Below are positions 55,583 to 64,000 of a stretch of DNA of 64,000 nt, one piece after another (within the stretch, counting starts at the first letter, position 1; each line of letters starts with the position of its first letter). A model generated the notes under the pieces. It did not search any database, was not told where the DNA came from, and worked only from the letters and a program-made list of their open reading frames with translations. The position numbers and the translations under genes are program-made. The DNA is from Hyphomicrobiaceae bacterium (GTDB taxonomy: Bacteria > Pseudomonadota > Alphaproteobacteria > Rhizobiales > Hyphomicrobiaceae): positions 1 through 64,000 of the forward strand of contig JAHDXT010000009.1 in the NCBI GenBank assembly GCA_023384095.1, read 5' to 3'.

Positions 55583-55830
55583 GTCGGAGTGGGTGCCTCG
55601 AAAGCCCGGTGCTCATGCTCGCGTAGGGCTGCCGCCTTATAACCAAGTCACGGGCCAGGGCAAAGCGCGAGAATGCCGCCGCCGTGGTGCGGGCGCCGCT
55701 GGCTCGGCCCTGCAGACGCAGCTCGACCGGCCAGGGCTCGTGACCCTCGCCGGTTGGGCTCTGATGGCGACATTGTCTTCAAATCCCCGCCGGCGGACAG
55801 CGGCCACCGGCGGCGTAGTGTTCGACGAGC

Positions 55831-57276
55831 TCAGCTTGCGAGCCTGAGGGTCGAGATCTTCAGCGCGATGTCCCTGAAGGCCTGGCGAAGCTGGTCGCCC
55901 GTCGTGGTGTTGTAGAAATGCTCCGGCGAGCTGGCGCACTTGCTGAGCGTCTTGATCGGAAGATAGCTGCCGCCGAGGTCGAAGCCGACCGCATAGACGA
56001 TGACGCCGGCCGCCTTCATGTTTTCGCAGATCTGGATCGAGTTGTTGGAGAGGGTCACCGCCGTCGACGAGCTGTCGCCATACTGGTCGCCGCCCTTGGT
56101 GTTGTAGACGCCGTCAGTCATGAGGATCGCGATCTTCTGCAGCTTCGGCTGGCCATGGGAACCGACGGTCGTCAACTCGCTGTAGGCCGCCGGCCGGCTC
56201 TCGTCTGGCCAAATGTCGGCCCACTTCGGCGAGATCAGATACCAGGCCCAGGCCGTGCCGAGCTGCCCGGCGGTGCTGCCGCTGGCGGACAGGTCGTTGA
56301 TCCTGCTGGTGAGCACCGCCTTGTCGTTGGTGAGCGGAACGATCATCTCGGAGGCGGACGGCTGGCTGCAGTTGCCGGTGGAGCTGTAGTTGTCGTCGTC
56401 TCCGATGGCCGAGCTCCCGGTATTGCCGGTGTAGGCGCCGAGATAGCTGCCGGTTCCAGGCGCCTCGTCGGTGAAGGCGTGAGTCCCGGTGCGCTCGGTG
56501 ACGCACTCGATCGGCTTGCGCGTCTTCCCGCTGAACTTCTTGCTCGAGGGAAGCCCGGTCACGGCGGAGACATAGCCGCCGACGTTGACGCGGGGAGCGA
56601 ACGGCGCGAGAGCGACCTTCGACGTGTATTCGCTCTGGTTGTCCCAGACCACGATGTTGACCAGATCCTTGGCCGCAAGCTTCAGGTCGGTGATCTTGTC
56701 GCCCGACATGGAGCCGGTGATGTCGAGCATAAGTCCGATCTCGATGCTCGTCTCGGCATTGCCGCCGACGGCCCGCACCGCCTTGGCTGCAGTCTTGACC
56801 GGCAGGTTATCGATACCGAGCGTACTGAGAAACGGGGTGACGATGACGGCATCGGTTGCCGCCTCGACCGCCGATCCGTCCTGCGACAGCGAGAAGGTGA
56901 CCTTGTCCCCGGACGAGTTCTGCGGCTTGAGCTGATCATAGTAGCTGTGGGCTGCCGAAAGGGCCGCTGACGCGTTCCCGCCCGAGGTTTGCAGCACACG
57001 GCCCGCGGCCAGCACCGCAGCATCGACTGCATTCTGCGTCTGGCTGCGGGCTCTCAGCCAGCGGCCGTAGTCGATGGCGGCCCCGGCGGCGCCGAAGACG
57101 ATTGCTATCGTCAGGCCGAACACCATGGCGATGTTGCCCGACCGGGAACGGACGAATCCGGTGATCAGGTTCCAGCGCCGGCCGGTTATCCACGATGCGG
57201 ACGCGGCATTCCATATGGCGCCAGCCATCGCGCGGATCGCCACCTTGCTACGTGATGGCTGCTCCAAGCTGCACAT
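55831..57276 (-). CDS. TadG-like pilus protein with vWFA domain
   Basis: A 481-aa protein. After a short N-terminal region, RSGNIAMVFGLTIAIVFGAAGAAIDYGRWL is the TadE/TadG prepilin-like helix that anchors the protein in the membrane. From about residue 175 it has a von Willebrand A domain with MIDAS start LMLDITGSMSGDKI and later KIAILMTDGVYNTKGG. GAGGAG seven bases before ATG 57276 supports the start. No Flp pilin, TadA-C or RcpA genes are in the window, so this is an orphan or a component of a Tad system encoded elsewhere. Confidence 0.88.
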   Translation of the reverse strand: MCSLEQPSRSKVAIRAMAGAIWNAASASWITGRRWNLITGFVRSRSGNIAMVFGLTIAIVFGAAGAAIDYGRWLRARSQTQNAVDAAVLAAGRVLQTSGGNASAALSAAHSYYDQLKPQNSSGDKVTFSLSQDGSAVEAATDAVIVTPFLSTLGIDNLPVKTAAKAVRAVGGNAETSIEIGLMLDITGSMSGDKITDLKLAAKDLVNIVVWDNQSEYTSKVALAPFAPRVNVGGYVSAVTGLPSSKKFSGKTRKPIECVTERTGTHAFTDEAPGTGSYLGAYTGNTGSSAIGDDDNYSSTGNCSQPSASEMIVPLTNDKAVLTSRINDLSASGSTAGQLGTAWAWYLISPKWADIWPDESRPAAYSELTTVGSHGQPKLQKIAILMTDGVYNTKGGDQYGDSSSTAVTLSNNSIQICENMKAAGVIVYAVGFDLGGSYLPIKTLSKCASSPEHFYNTTTGDQLRQAFRDIALKISTLRLAS

Positions 57277-57509
57277 TTTTGCACTCCTCAGTCGCTCGAG
57301 CCTCGACTGTTAGTGCCCCGCCCTATTCGTGGCGGTTAAACGGGTCCGTAAAATTGCAGGGAATTCGATGAATGCAGGTGTGAGGTTCCCAAGCCGTTAC
57401 CGGCTGCGCGGAATCGGGAATGCGCGTCGCCTGTCCGTCGCGCTCATCCGGCGCGCTCAGGACACCATGCGCAATGGTGGTGAATATTTCGTCACGTGAG
57501 AGTGGCGCC

Positions 57510-58727
57510 CTATCCATACCTCGGCCGCCGGCGCTGGCGCGCCGGCCGGTGTCCCGCGGGCCTGGCCAGCGGGTGCCCGAACGGGCGCCCAGGCTGCGCA
57601 TACATGCGTGCGGCGGCCACCGACACCACCTCGCGCTCCGGCCACCTCAGCGCCGTCAGCTTGCCGCCGAAGCAGCAGCCGGTGTCGATGCACAGGGTCC
57701 CGTTGACCCATTCCGCCGTCGGCACCGGGGTATGCCCGTAAACGATGGCCGTTTCGCCCCGGTATGCGGCCGCCCAGTGATAGCGCACCACGAGGCCGGT
57801 CTCGTCGGTCTCCCCCTCGGTGTCCCCGTAAAGGCAGAACTCGCGCACGACTTCGGATGCGCGCCCCAGCATTCCCTCCAGGATGCCGGCATGGGCAACG
57901 GCCAGACGCCCGCCCTCCAGCCACAGATGGCCCGGCAGGGCGAGCAGGAAGTCGCGCACCGCCTCGCGGAACGCCGTGCCCTCGTGCGCGAGCTGGGCCA
58001 CCGTGAGGTCGAGCCCATGGGTGAGGCGCACGTTGGCGCCCCGCAGCCACTTGACGAGCTTGACGTCGTGATTGCCGGGCACGGCCAAAGCGCAGCCTTG
58101 CGCCGCCATCGCCATGGCGATGCGCAAAACGTCGGGAGAACGCGGCCCGCGATCGGCGAAATCTCCCACGAAGATCGCGCGCCGGCCCGGCGGCGGCTCG
58201 ACCTCGGCGCGCCGGTCGTCGCCGCTGCCCTCGAGCCGCACCCGGTAGCCGAGCCGGCCCAGCAGCGCCTCGAGCTCGTCCGCGCAGCCGTGCACGTCGC
58301 CGATGATGTCGAACGGGCCGTGCTCGTGGCGCAGGTCCGGCGGCAGCCGCACGCGCTCGATCTCGACGGCATCGGCGTCGCGGACGCTGACGAGATGCGC
58401 GGGCCTGAACCCCGTCGACTCCAGGCCGCGGACCGTGCGCTGGTCGGGGCTGCCGGCCGGAGCGCAGATCACGATGGCGACCGGCTGCGCATAGAACCGC
58501 TTGGCGAGCCTGATGACGTCGATCTGCTTCTGCACCGCCGCTTCGCTCAGATCGAGGGCGACGAGCTCACGTTTGGCCAGAAGCTCTGCCGCTGTCGCGG
58601 GCCAGGCTTCGGAGCCGCGGCTCACCACCTCTCCGGCCGCGAAGTGCCGGCGTGCGAAGGCCAGGCCCTCGGCTTCGCTCGAGGCGACGACGGCGACGAG
58701 GCAGAACTCCGGGATCGCGATCTTCAC
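57510..58727 (-). CDS. Pnkp-like metallophosphoesterase with degenerate kinase domain
   Basis: A 405-aa protein related to bacterial polynucleotide kinase-phosphatase. Residues 1-130 follow the Pnkp kinase domain (FARRHF, GFRPAHLVSVRDADAVEIERV) but the P-loop is ASSEAEGLA at residues 15-23 in place of GxxGxGKST, so no ATP binding is expected. Residues from HGPFDIIGDVHGCADE are an intact Ser/Thr-type phosphoesterase: GDVHG (143-147), GDFADRG (188-194), GNHD (218-221), and later AHAGI and YGHTPVP. It ends without the ligase domain of clustered Pnkp-Hen1 systems; hen1 is not in the window. Likely a metal-dependent phosphatase on nucleotides or RNA ends. Confidence 0.82.
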   Translation of the reverse strand: MKIAIPEFCLVAVVASSEAEGLAFARRHFAAGEVVSRGSEAWPATAAELLAKRELVALDLSEAAVQKQIDVIRLAKRFYAQPVAIVICAPAGSPDQRTVRGLESTGFRPAHLVSVRDADAVEIERVRLPPDLRHEHGPFDIIGDVHGCADELEALLGRLGYRVRLEGSGDDRRAEVEPPPGRRAIFVGDFADRGPRSPDVLRIAMAMAAQGCALAVPGNHDVKLVKWLRGANVRLTHGLDLTVAQLAHEGTAFREAVRDFLLALPGHLWLEGGRLAVAHAGILEGMLGRASEVVREFCLYGDTEGETDETGLVVRYHWAAAYRGETAIVYGHTPVPTAEWVNGTLCIDTGCCFGGKLTALRWPEREVVSVAAARMYAQPGRPFGHPLARPAGHRPARQRRRPRYG

Positions 58728-58820
58728 CTGCAGACCAGTTCTTCCGGATGACGGCTCGTCCCCAACTCGGGAGTTTGCAGTGCGGTTGCACTTGGCCGGG
58801 CGTCGGAGCTGCCCGCAGCC

Positions 58821-60200
58821 TCAGGCGCGCAGATAGTCCTGCATAACGCGCCTGGCCTTGGGCCGGGGCGGCTCGGGCACGTCGCTGACGAACTTCTCGA
58901 ATGCCTCGAGCCCCCGCGGCACGGGTCCGCCGTAGGCCCAGTCGAGCAGCTCGACGGTGTGCACGATCGGGATCTCCATGCCGGGGGCGAGCTGGGTGAT
59001 GCAGCCGATATTTCCCGCAGCCACGAGATCGGGCTTCACCGAGGCGATGTTGGCGACCTTCCTGTCCCGCAACTGGCGCGCCAGGTCCGGCTGCAGGATG
59101 TTGTAGGTGCCGGCCGAGCCGCAGCAGATGTGCCCCTCCGGCACGTCCATGACCGTGAATCCCGCGTCGCGCAGGAGCTGCTTCGGCTCCTCCGTGACCT
59201 GCTGGCCGTGCTGCAGCGAGCAGGCCGAATGATAGGCGACGCGCAGCGAGGACCAGCGCTTCGGGGGCCCGAGATCGTGCTCGGACAGGAACTCGGTCAC
59301 GTCCCTGGTCAGCGCCGAGATCTTCCGCGCTCTCTCGGCGTAGCCGTCCACCCGGGCCAGCATGTGCCCGTAGTCCTTCACCGTCGTGCCGCACCCCGAT
59401 GCGTTGATGACGATGGCGTCGATGGGCTCCCGGCTCATCACCTTCGACCAGGCGTCGACGTTGCGCCTGGCGAAGGCGATCGCCTCCTGCTCCCGGCCCA
59501 TGTGATGCACGAGCGCCCCGCAGCAGCCCGCGCCGGCGGCGACCTCCACGTCCACGCCGCGGCGCGCCAGCAGTCGGATGGTGGCGTCGTTGATCTCGGG
59601 CCGCAGCACCTGCTGGGCGCAGCCCGCCAGCATGATGACGCGGCCTTTCCGGTCTCCGAGCGAGGTCGCGGTGCCGGGGCCGCTGTACGCCGGCGACCGG
59701 ATGAACCGCTTCGGTGCCAGCTCCAGCATCGCCGCCAGCTCCTTCAGCCCGAGCCGGCGCATCAGCCCCGCGAACGGCAGCCCCAGCGGCGCCGCCCTGA
59801 GCGCCAGCCGGAAGCGGTCCGGATAGGGCACAACCTTCGCCAGCAACCGGCGCAACAGCCGTTCCTTCAAGGATCGCTGCCCGGTCTCCTCGATGTGCAC
59901 CCTCGCGTAGTCGACGAGGTGCATGTAGTCGACGCCGCCGGGACATGTCGTCATGCATGACAGGCATGACAGGCAGCGGTCGATGTGGTGCCGGATCTCC
60001 GGGCTGGCGCCGCCGCCGCGCTCGAACATGTCCTTCATCAGATAGATTCGGCCGCGCGGCGAGTCGCGCTCGTCGCCGAGCAGCACGTAGGTCGAGCAGA
60101 CGGCGGTGCACAGGCCGCAGTGCACGCAGCGCCGCAGGATCTTGTCGACCTCGGCGATGCGCGGGTCCTCGAGCTGCCTGGCAGTGAAGTCCGTCTGCAT
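58821..60200 (-). CDS. glcF: Glycolate oxidase iron-sulfur subunit
   Basis: A 459-aa Fe-S subunit. Two 4Fe-4S motifs: CVHCGLCTAVCSTY (the Pro usual after the last Cys is Ser) and CLSCLSCMTTCPGGVDY; then two CCG domains (AGAGCCGALVHHMG and GHICCGSAGTYNILQ). It passes electrons from GlcD to the quinone pool. Third gene of the glcDEF operon, 30 bases after glcE. Confidence 0.95.
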   Translation of the reverse strand: MQTDFTARQLEDPRIAEVDKILRRCVHCGLCTAVCSTYVLLGDERDSPRGRIYLMKDMFERGGGASPEIRHHIDRCLSCLSCMTTCPGGVDYMHLVDYARVHIEETGQRSLKERLLRRLLAKVVPYPDRFRLALRAAPLGLPFAGLMRRLGLKELAAMLELAPKRFIRSPAYSGPGTATSLGDRKGRVIMLAGCAQQVLRPEINDATIRLLARRGVDVEVAAGAGCCGALVHHMGREQEAIAFARRNVDAWSKVMSREPIDAIVINASGCGTTVKDYGHMLARVDGYAERARKISALTRDVTEFLSEHDLGPPKRWSSLRVAYHSACSLQHGQQVTEEPKQLLRDAGFTVMDVPEGHICCGSAGTYNILQPDLARQLRDRKVANIASVKPDLVAAGNIGCITQLAPGMEIPIVHTVELLDWAYGGPVPRGLEAFEKFVSDVPEPPRPKARRVMQDYLRA

Positions 60201-60230
60201 CGTTCCCCTTCCGCCCTGCCCCGGCCGCGC

Positions 60231-61451
60231 TCAGAGCGAGGCGTACATGCGGCCCGGGTTGAGAATCCCCGCAGGGTCGAAAGCCGCCTTCAACCCGCGG
60301 GTCAGCCGTTCGACGCCCGGGTCGAGCGGCTGGAACACATCGACGGCCGCGCGCACTCCGATGTCGGCCCGGACCAGCGTCGCGTGGCCACCGTGCTGCG
60401 CGATGACCCTGCGGATGTCCGTGGCGCCCGCATCGGCAGAATCCGGCACCTCGAGCCAGATCAGCCCGCCCGACCAGTCGTAAAAGGCCTCCACCGCCAT
60501 GTAGCGGCCGACCGCCGAGACGACCTTCGGACCGGCCGTCGGCGTGGTCGAGATGCGCCACAGCGGCTTCGTCCCGCCCTGCAGCACCGAGAGCTGCCGC
60601 AGCTCTCCCCAGAAGGCGAGCGACACGTCGCCGTCGAAACGTTGCACCTCGCCGTAAGGCGCGAGCCGCTCGCGCAGCTTACCGCAGCGGTAGCTGACGA
60701 AGCTCTCGAGGTTCTCGACCCTAAGCGCGGTCACCGCCTGCCCCGCATCGCGTAGCGCTGGCGTAGCGAGCCGGCCCGCCATGCCTCGCGGCAGATGCAC
60801 CGCGCCGCTGACCTCGAACGGCGTGCCCAGGGCCTCGCACATCACCTCGGCGGCGAGCTCGTCCGTCAGTCCGAGCAGGGCCAGGGTCGCCGTCCGCTCC
60901 GGCCTCGGAACGACTTTGAACGTCACCTCGGTCATGATCCCCAGGGTACCCCAGCTTCCGGCCAGGCCCCGCGCGACATCGTAGCCGGTGACGTTCTTGA
61001 GCACGCGCCCGCCCGATTTGAACGTCTCGCCGCGGCCGTTGATCGCACGCACGCCCAGCAGATGGTCGCGCGCGGCGCCGGCCGCCACCCGCCGCGCGCC
61101 CGACAGGTTGGTCGCGAACACCGCCCCGATGCTGCCGCGCCCGGACGGGGCGCCGAGGGCGGGACCGACGTCGACCGGCTCGAACGGCAGCATCTGCCCG
61201 CGGGCGGCGAGCTCCGCCTCGACGTCGGCCGCCGGCGTCCCGGCCAGCGCCGACATGACGAGCTCGGTCGGCTCGTAGAGCGTGATCCCCCGCATGCCGC
61301 TCGTCGAGATGATGAGCGCCGCCTGCATCGCCCGGCCGATGCCGCGCTTGCTGCCCGCGCCGATGACCTCGACGGGTTTGCCCCGCTCGGCGGCATCGAC
61401 GATCAGGCTCGAGAGCTCCCACTCGGCGGCGGGTCTGACCGTTGCTGGCAC
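60231..61451 (-). CDS. glcE: Glycolate oxidase FAD-binding subunit
   Basis: A 406-aa FAD-linked oxidase subunit shorter than GlcD, with the PCMH-type FAD fold: VEVIGAGSKRGIGRA, PALGAPSGRGSIGAVFATNLSG and GRVLKNVTGYDVARGLAGSWG. The C-terminal region ends KAAFDPAGILNPGRMY, the typical GlcD/E closing motif. It lies 14 bases after glcD and is needed for the active complex in E. coli. Confidence 0.94.
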   Translation of the reverse strand: MPATVRPAAEWELSSLIVDAAERGKPVEVIGAGSKRGIGRAMQAALIISTSGMRGITLYEPTELVMSALAGTPAADVEAELAARGQMLPFEPVDVGPALGAPSGRGSIGAVFATNLSGARRVAAGAARDHLLGVRAINGRGETFKSGGRVLKNVTGYDVARGLAGSWGTLGIMTEVTFKVVPRPERTATLALLGLTDELAAEVMCEALGTPFEVSGAVHLPRGMAGRLATPALRDAGQAVTALRVENLESFVSYRCGKLRERLAPYGEVQRFDGDVSLAFWGELRQLSVLQGGTKPLWRISTTPTAGPKVVSAVGRYMAVEAFYDWSGGLIWLEVPDSADAGATDIRRVIAQHGGHATLVRADIGVRAAVDVFQPLDPGVERLTRGLKAAFDPAGILNPGRMYASL

Positions 61452-61465
61452 GACTTACGCGCTCC

Positions 61466-62914
61466 TCATGCCGCCTCGCCGAAGGCCGCCTGCGCGGCCA
61501 GCGGGAATACCTTGGCAGGATTGAGCAGCCAATCCGGGTCGAACACCGACTTGATGCGCATCTGCACGAGGAGGTCGGTGTCGCTGAACTGGTGCCGCAT
61601 CAGGTCGCGCTTCTCGATGCCGACGCCGTGCTCGCCCGTGAGGCAGCCGCCCACCTCGACGCACAGCTTGAGGATCTCGGCGCCGGCCAGCTCCGCCTTG
61701 TCGGACTCGCTCGGATCGTTGGCGTCGTAGAGGATGAGCGGGTGCAGGTTGCCATCGCCGGCATGGAAGATGTTCGCCACCTTGAGGCCGTGGCCGCCGC
61801 AGATCTCCGCGATCCGCGTCAGCACGCTCGGGAGCTGCTTCAGCGGGATGGTGCCGTCCATGCAGTAGTACTCGGAGATGCGGCCGATGGCGCCGAAGGC
61901 CGACTTGCGGCCCTTCCAGATCCTCGCGCTCTCCGCCGGGCTGCCGCTCACCTTGACGGTCTTCGGCTTGAACGGCTTTGCCATCTCGACCAGCCGGCCG
62001 AGGAGGTCGTCGATCTCGCTCTCGGAGCCCTCGACCTCGACGATCAGCAGCGCTTCGACGTCGCGAGGGTAGCCGGCCTTGGCGAACGCCTCGCAGACCT
62101 CGATCGCCGGCTTGTCCATGTACTCGATCGCAACCGGGATGATGCCGGAGCCGATGATGGCCGAGACGCAGGCGCCGGCCGCCTCGCTCGACTCGAAGCC
62201 GAGCAGCATCGGGCGGGCGTGCTCGGCCGCGCGCAGGATGCGCACGGTCGCCTCGGTGACGATGCCGAGCTGGCCCTCCGAGCCGACGATGAGCCCGAGC
62301 AGGTCGTAGCCCGGCGAGTCGAGATGGGCGCCGCCGATCTCGACGATCTCCCCGTCCATCATCACCATCTTCACGCCGAGAATGTTGTTGGTCGTCACCC
62401 CGTACTTGAGGCAGTGGGCGCCGCCCGAGTTCATGCCGAGATTGCCAGCCAGCGTGCAGGCGAGCTGGCTCGACGGGTCGGGCGCATAGAAGAAGCCGTC
62501 CGGGCCGACCGCGGCCGAGATGGCGAGGTTCGTGATGCCGGTCTCGACGGTCGCCGCGCGGTTGGCGTAGTCCACCGCGAGCACCCGGCTCATCTTGGAC
62601 ACGCCGACCACGACGGCATCCTCGGCCGGCAGGGCGCCGCCGCACAGCGACGTGCCGGCGCCGCGCGCCACCACCTTCACTGCGTTGGCGTGGCAGTAGC
62701 GCAGGACGGCGCTGACGCCTTCCGTCGTCCGTGGCAGGACGACCGCCAGCGGCATCCGCCGGTAAGCCGTCAACGCGTCCGTCTCGAAGGCCCGCCTGCC
62801 GTCCTCGTCGCTGATGACGGCATCGGCCCCGGCCAGCGCCGTCAGATCGGCGATGATCGTGGCGCGGCGGGCGAGAACGTCCGGGCTGGGCTCCGGAAGC
62901 GGGATGGACGACAT
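61466..62914 (-). CDS. glcD: Glycolate oxidase subunit GlcD
   Basis: A 482-aa FAD-dependent dehydrogenase that oxidises glycolate to glyoxylate. FAD-binding part: VKVVARGAGTSLCGGALP, AAVGPDGFFYAPDPSSQLACTLAGNLGMNSGG, LGLIVGSEGQLGIVTEATV; the C-terminal domain has HAGDGNLHPLILYD, GGCLTGEHGVGIEKR and the closing FDPDWLLNPAKVFP. First gene of glcDEF; a glcC regulator is not adjacent. Confidence 0.94.
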   Translation of the reverse strand: MSSIPLPEPSPDVLARRATIIADLTALAGADAVISDEDGRRAFETDALTAYRRMPLAVVLPRTTEGVSAVLRYCHANAVKVVARGAGTSLCGGALPAEDAVVVGVSKMSRVLAVDYANRAATVETGITNLAISAAVGPDGFFYAPDPSSQLACTLAGNLGMNSGGAHCLKYGVTTNNILGVKMVMMDGEIVEIGGAHLDSPGYDLLGLIVGSEGQLGIVTEATVRILRAAEHARPMLLGFESSEAAGACVSAIIGSGIIPVAIEYMDKPAIEVCEAFAKAGYPRDVEALLIVEVEGSESEIDDLLGRLVEMAKPFKPKTVKVSGSPAESARIWKGRKSAFGAIGRISEYYCMDGTIPLKQLPSVLTRIAEICGGHGLKVANIFHAGDGNLHPLILYDANDPSESDKAELAGAEILKLCVEVGGCLTGEHGVGIEKRDLMRHQFSDTDLLVQMRIKSVFDPDWLLNPAKVFPLAAQAAFGEAA

Positions 62915-63258
62915 GTCGGCCTCTGGTCTTCAGACCACCGCAGGGATGGACACGGCGCTCGAAATCGTGTGGCGATCGAGCAGCCTTGCTGGCCTTGCTG
63001 TGATCGCCGGCGCCTGTCAATACTTCGCATGGCCCCGGCGTCCGGGCAACCGTCGAGCCGCATCGGCCCGCACCGCGTCACGATTCCGGGGCACGCTCGA
63101 TCCTGGCCATAGCAGAGGTCTCGGCGGTCGAGCAGCCGAGTGAGACGCCTCGCCGCAGCTTCCGCCGGTGATAACCCGCGGCAAGGCCGTCCTGTTGCCG
63201 TATGTACAGGTTCGATCGGTTATCATCGGCTCGAATCTGAGTGGAGGGGAACTGAGCG
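62915..63258. other. Divergent intergenic region, no gene seen
   Basis: About 344 bases between the glcD start and the cytochrome c start. It must hold the promoters of both. I see no convincing reading frame, operator palindrome or repeat; GGAGGGGAA at about 63242-63250 is the ribosome binding site of the cytochrome gene. Confidence 0.7.
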
Positions 63259-63636
63259 ATGCACGTGAGAGCTCTGATCGGATTGGCACTTCTGATTTCC
63301 GCAGGCAGCCCGGCCGCCGCCGACCCGGAGAACGGCGAGAAGGTGTTCAGGAAGTGCCGGGCCTGCCATCAGGTCGGCGAAGGCGCCAAGAATGCGGTGG
63401 GCCCGCTGCTCAACGGCATCGTCGGCCGCCCGGCTGGCTCCATCGACGGGTTCAACTACTCCCAGGCGAACAGGGAGGCCGGCAAGGAGGGCCTCGTGTG
63501 GACCGAGGACAAGCTCCTCGAGTACCTGAAGGACCCGAGGGCCTTCATGCCCAAGAACAAGATGGCGTTCGCCGGCCTCAAGGACGAGGAAGACCGCAAG
63601 GACGTGATCGCCTACCTGAAGAAATTCTCCAGATAG
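63259..63636 (+). CDS. Class I c-type cytochrome (cytochrome c2-like)
   Basis: A 125-aa exported electron carrier. Signal peptide ALIGLALLISAGSPAAA, then the mature protein with haem motif CRACH in VFRKCRACHQVGEGAKNAVGP, the mitochondrial/c2-type LNGIVGRPAG, and the axial Met in KNKMAFAGLKD. Length and layout match small soluble cytochrome c of alphaproteobacteria, possible donors to the caa3 oxidase at the left end of the window. A strong ribosome binding site precedes the ATG. It is divergent from glcDEF and followed by a lutA-type gene. Confidence 0.92.
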   Translation: MHVRALIGLALLISAGSPAAADPENGEKVFRKCRACHQVGEGAKNAVGPLLNGIVGRPAGSIDGFNYSQANREAGKEGLVWTEDKLLEYLKDPRAFMPKNKMAFAGLKDEEDRKDVIAYLKKFSR

Positions 63637-63759
63637 CCGCGTGGTCCGCCGGCGGCGCCTTGGCTCGACCGGCCGGCGCGGGTACAAGCGACGGGACTGG
63701 CGCGGGTGCGAGCCGCCGGTGCCCATTCGCGTCTGCACATCGAAGGCATCCTCGGTGAA

Positions 63760-64000
63760 ATGACCGGACCCCTGCCCAGCAAACCCCGCGTCGGTCTCTT
63801 CGTGACCTGCCTCGTGGACCTGATGCGACCGTCCGTCGGCTTCGCTGCGGTCAAGCTGCTCGAGCAGGCCGGGTGCTCGGTCGAGGTCCCCGCGGTCCAG
63901 ACCTGCTGCGGGCAGCCCGCCTATAACTCGGGCGACAGGGCCGACGCCGCGGCGCTGGCGCGCCAGACCATCGCGGCGTTCGCCGGTTGCGACTACGTCG
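63760..64000 (+). CDS. lutA: LutA/YkgE-type Fe-S protein, 5' part
   Basis: The first 80 codons of a gene cut by the right edge. The product starts KPRVGLFVTCLVDLMRPSVG and contains the CCG cysteine motif QTCCGQPAYNSGD, as in LutA, part of the LutABC L-lactate oxidase. The close CDS-to-start gap after the cytochrome suggests that lutB and lutC follow outside the window. The neighbouring glcDEF makes a local cluster for oxidation of 2-hydroxy acids. Confidence 0.85.
   Translation, partial: MTGPLPSKPRVGLFVTCLVDLMRPSVGFAAVKLLEQAGCSVEVPAVQTCCGQPAYNSGDRADAAALARQTIAAFAGCDYV

Noticed and set aside
1-64000. tRNA, rRNA, CRISPR arrays, IS elements and prophage genes
   Set aside because: No cloverleaf-like TpsiC/anticodon patterns, no spaced direct repeats, no transposase or integrase were found on reading both strands; a tRNAscan or CRISPR search would be decisive.

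Overview
High-GC, gene-dense chromosomal DNA from an alphaproteobacterium. Support for this comes from PhyR (the alphaproteobacterial general-stress switch), the hisS-hisZ-hisG arrangement with a short-form HisG, an alphaproteobacterial-type HisRS, a fused CtaD-III oxidase and many TAT/Liv-type uptake proteins. Family or genus cannot be fixed from the sequence; Hyphomicrobiales or Rhodospirillales would fit. I see no rRNA, tRNA, CRISPR array, insertion sequence, integrase or phage gene. The window reads as stable core and metabolic chromosome, not a mobile island.

Layout. 1-5.3 kb: phyR, then a caa3-type cytochrome c oxidase operon (small membrane peptide, coxB with fused cytochrome c domain, fused subunit I+III, small membrane protein). 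5.3-9.3 kb: holC, MarR and AraC regulators, a methylcrotonyl-CoA carboxylase-type carboxyltransferase. 9.4-18.7 kb: a compact eight-gene minus-strand operon, a complete Liv-type ABC importer followed by three exported or membrane proteins of unknown role (a secreted 387-aa protein, a cupredoxin-like protein, and a multi-TM protein fused to an oligopeptide-binding-like domain). 18.9-22.3 kb: DUF4142 protein and two overlapping membrane-linked GTPases. 22.3-22.65 kb: intergenic palindromic repeat. 22.65-33.5 kb: housekeeping and repair genes (aidB-like, ruvX, UPF0173 hydrolase, fused spermidine-synthase-like protein, YbaK, methyltransferase, sirtuin, two RNA methyltransferases, TAT-exported Mn superoxide dismutase). 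33.6-39.5 kb: cyanide-insensitive bd-type oxidase with its small subunit, dxs, xseB, histone-deacetylase-like protein. 39.6-44.7 kb: lipid or acyl-CoA genes (SDR, unknown membrane protein, enoyl-CoA hydratase, acyl-CoA dehydrogenase). 44.7-52.1 kb: sua5, small Cys-rich periplasmic protein, recQ, a Bug-type binding protein with its LysR regulator, NAD-epimerase, DUF1330. 52.2-58.7 kb: hisG, hisZ, hisS, an orphan TadG/vWA protein, a Pnkp-like phosphatase whose kinase P-loop is lost. 58.8-64 kb: glcDEF glycolate oxidase, a cytochrome c, and the start of a LutA-type Fe-S protein.

How it fits together. Two terminal oxidases with different biology (a proton-pumping caa3 enzyme and a cyanide-insensitive quinol oxidase), an exported Mn-SOD and glycolate oxidation suggest an aerobic heterotroph living with variable oxygen and oxidative stress. 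Three sites matching the general-stress sigma (EcfG) promoter pattern GGAAC-N16-nGTT lie upstream of the caa3 operon, the DUF4142 gene and the bd oxidase, which may tie the respiratory genes to the PhyR pathway at the left edge. Acyl-CoA dehydrogenases, enoyl-CoA hydratase and the carboxyltransferase indicate branched-chain or fatty-acid catabolism. The least explained and most interesting unit is the ABC importer operon with its three downstream envelope proteins.
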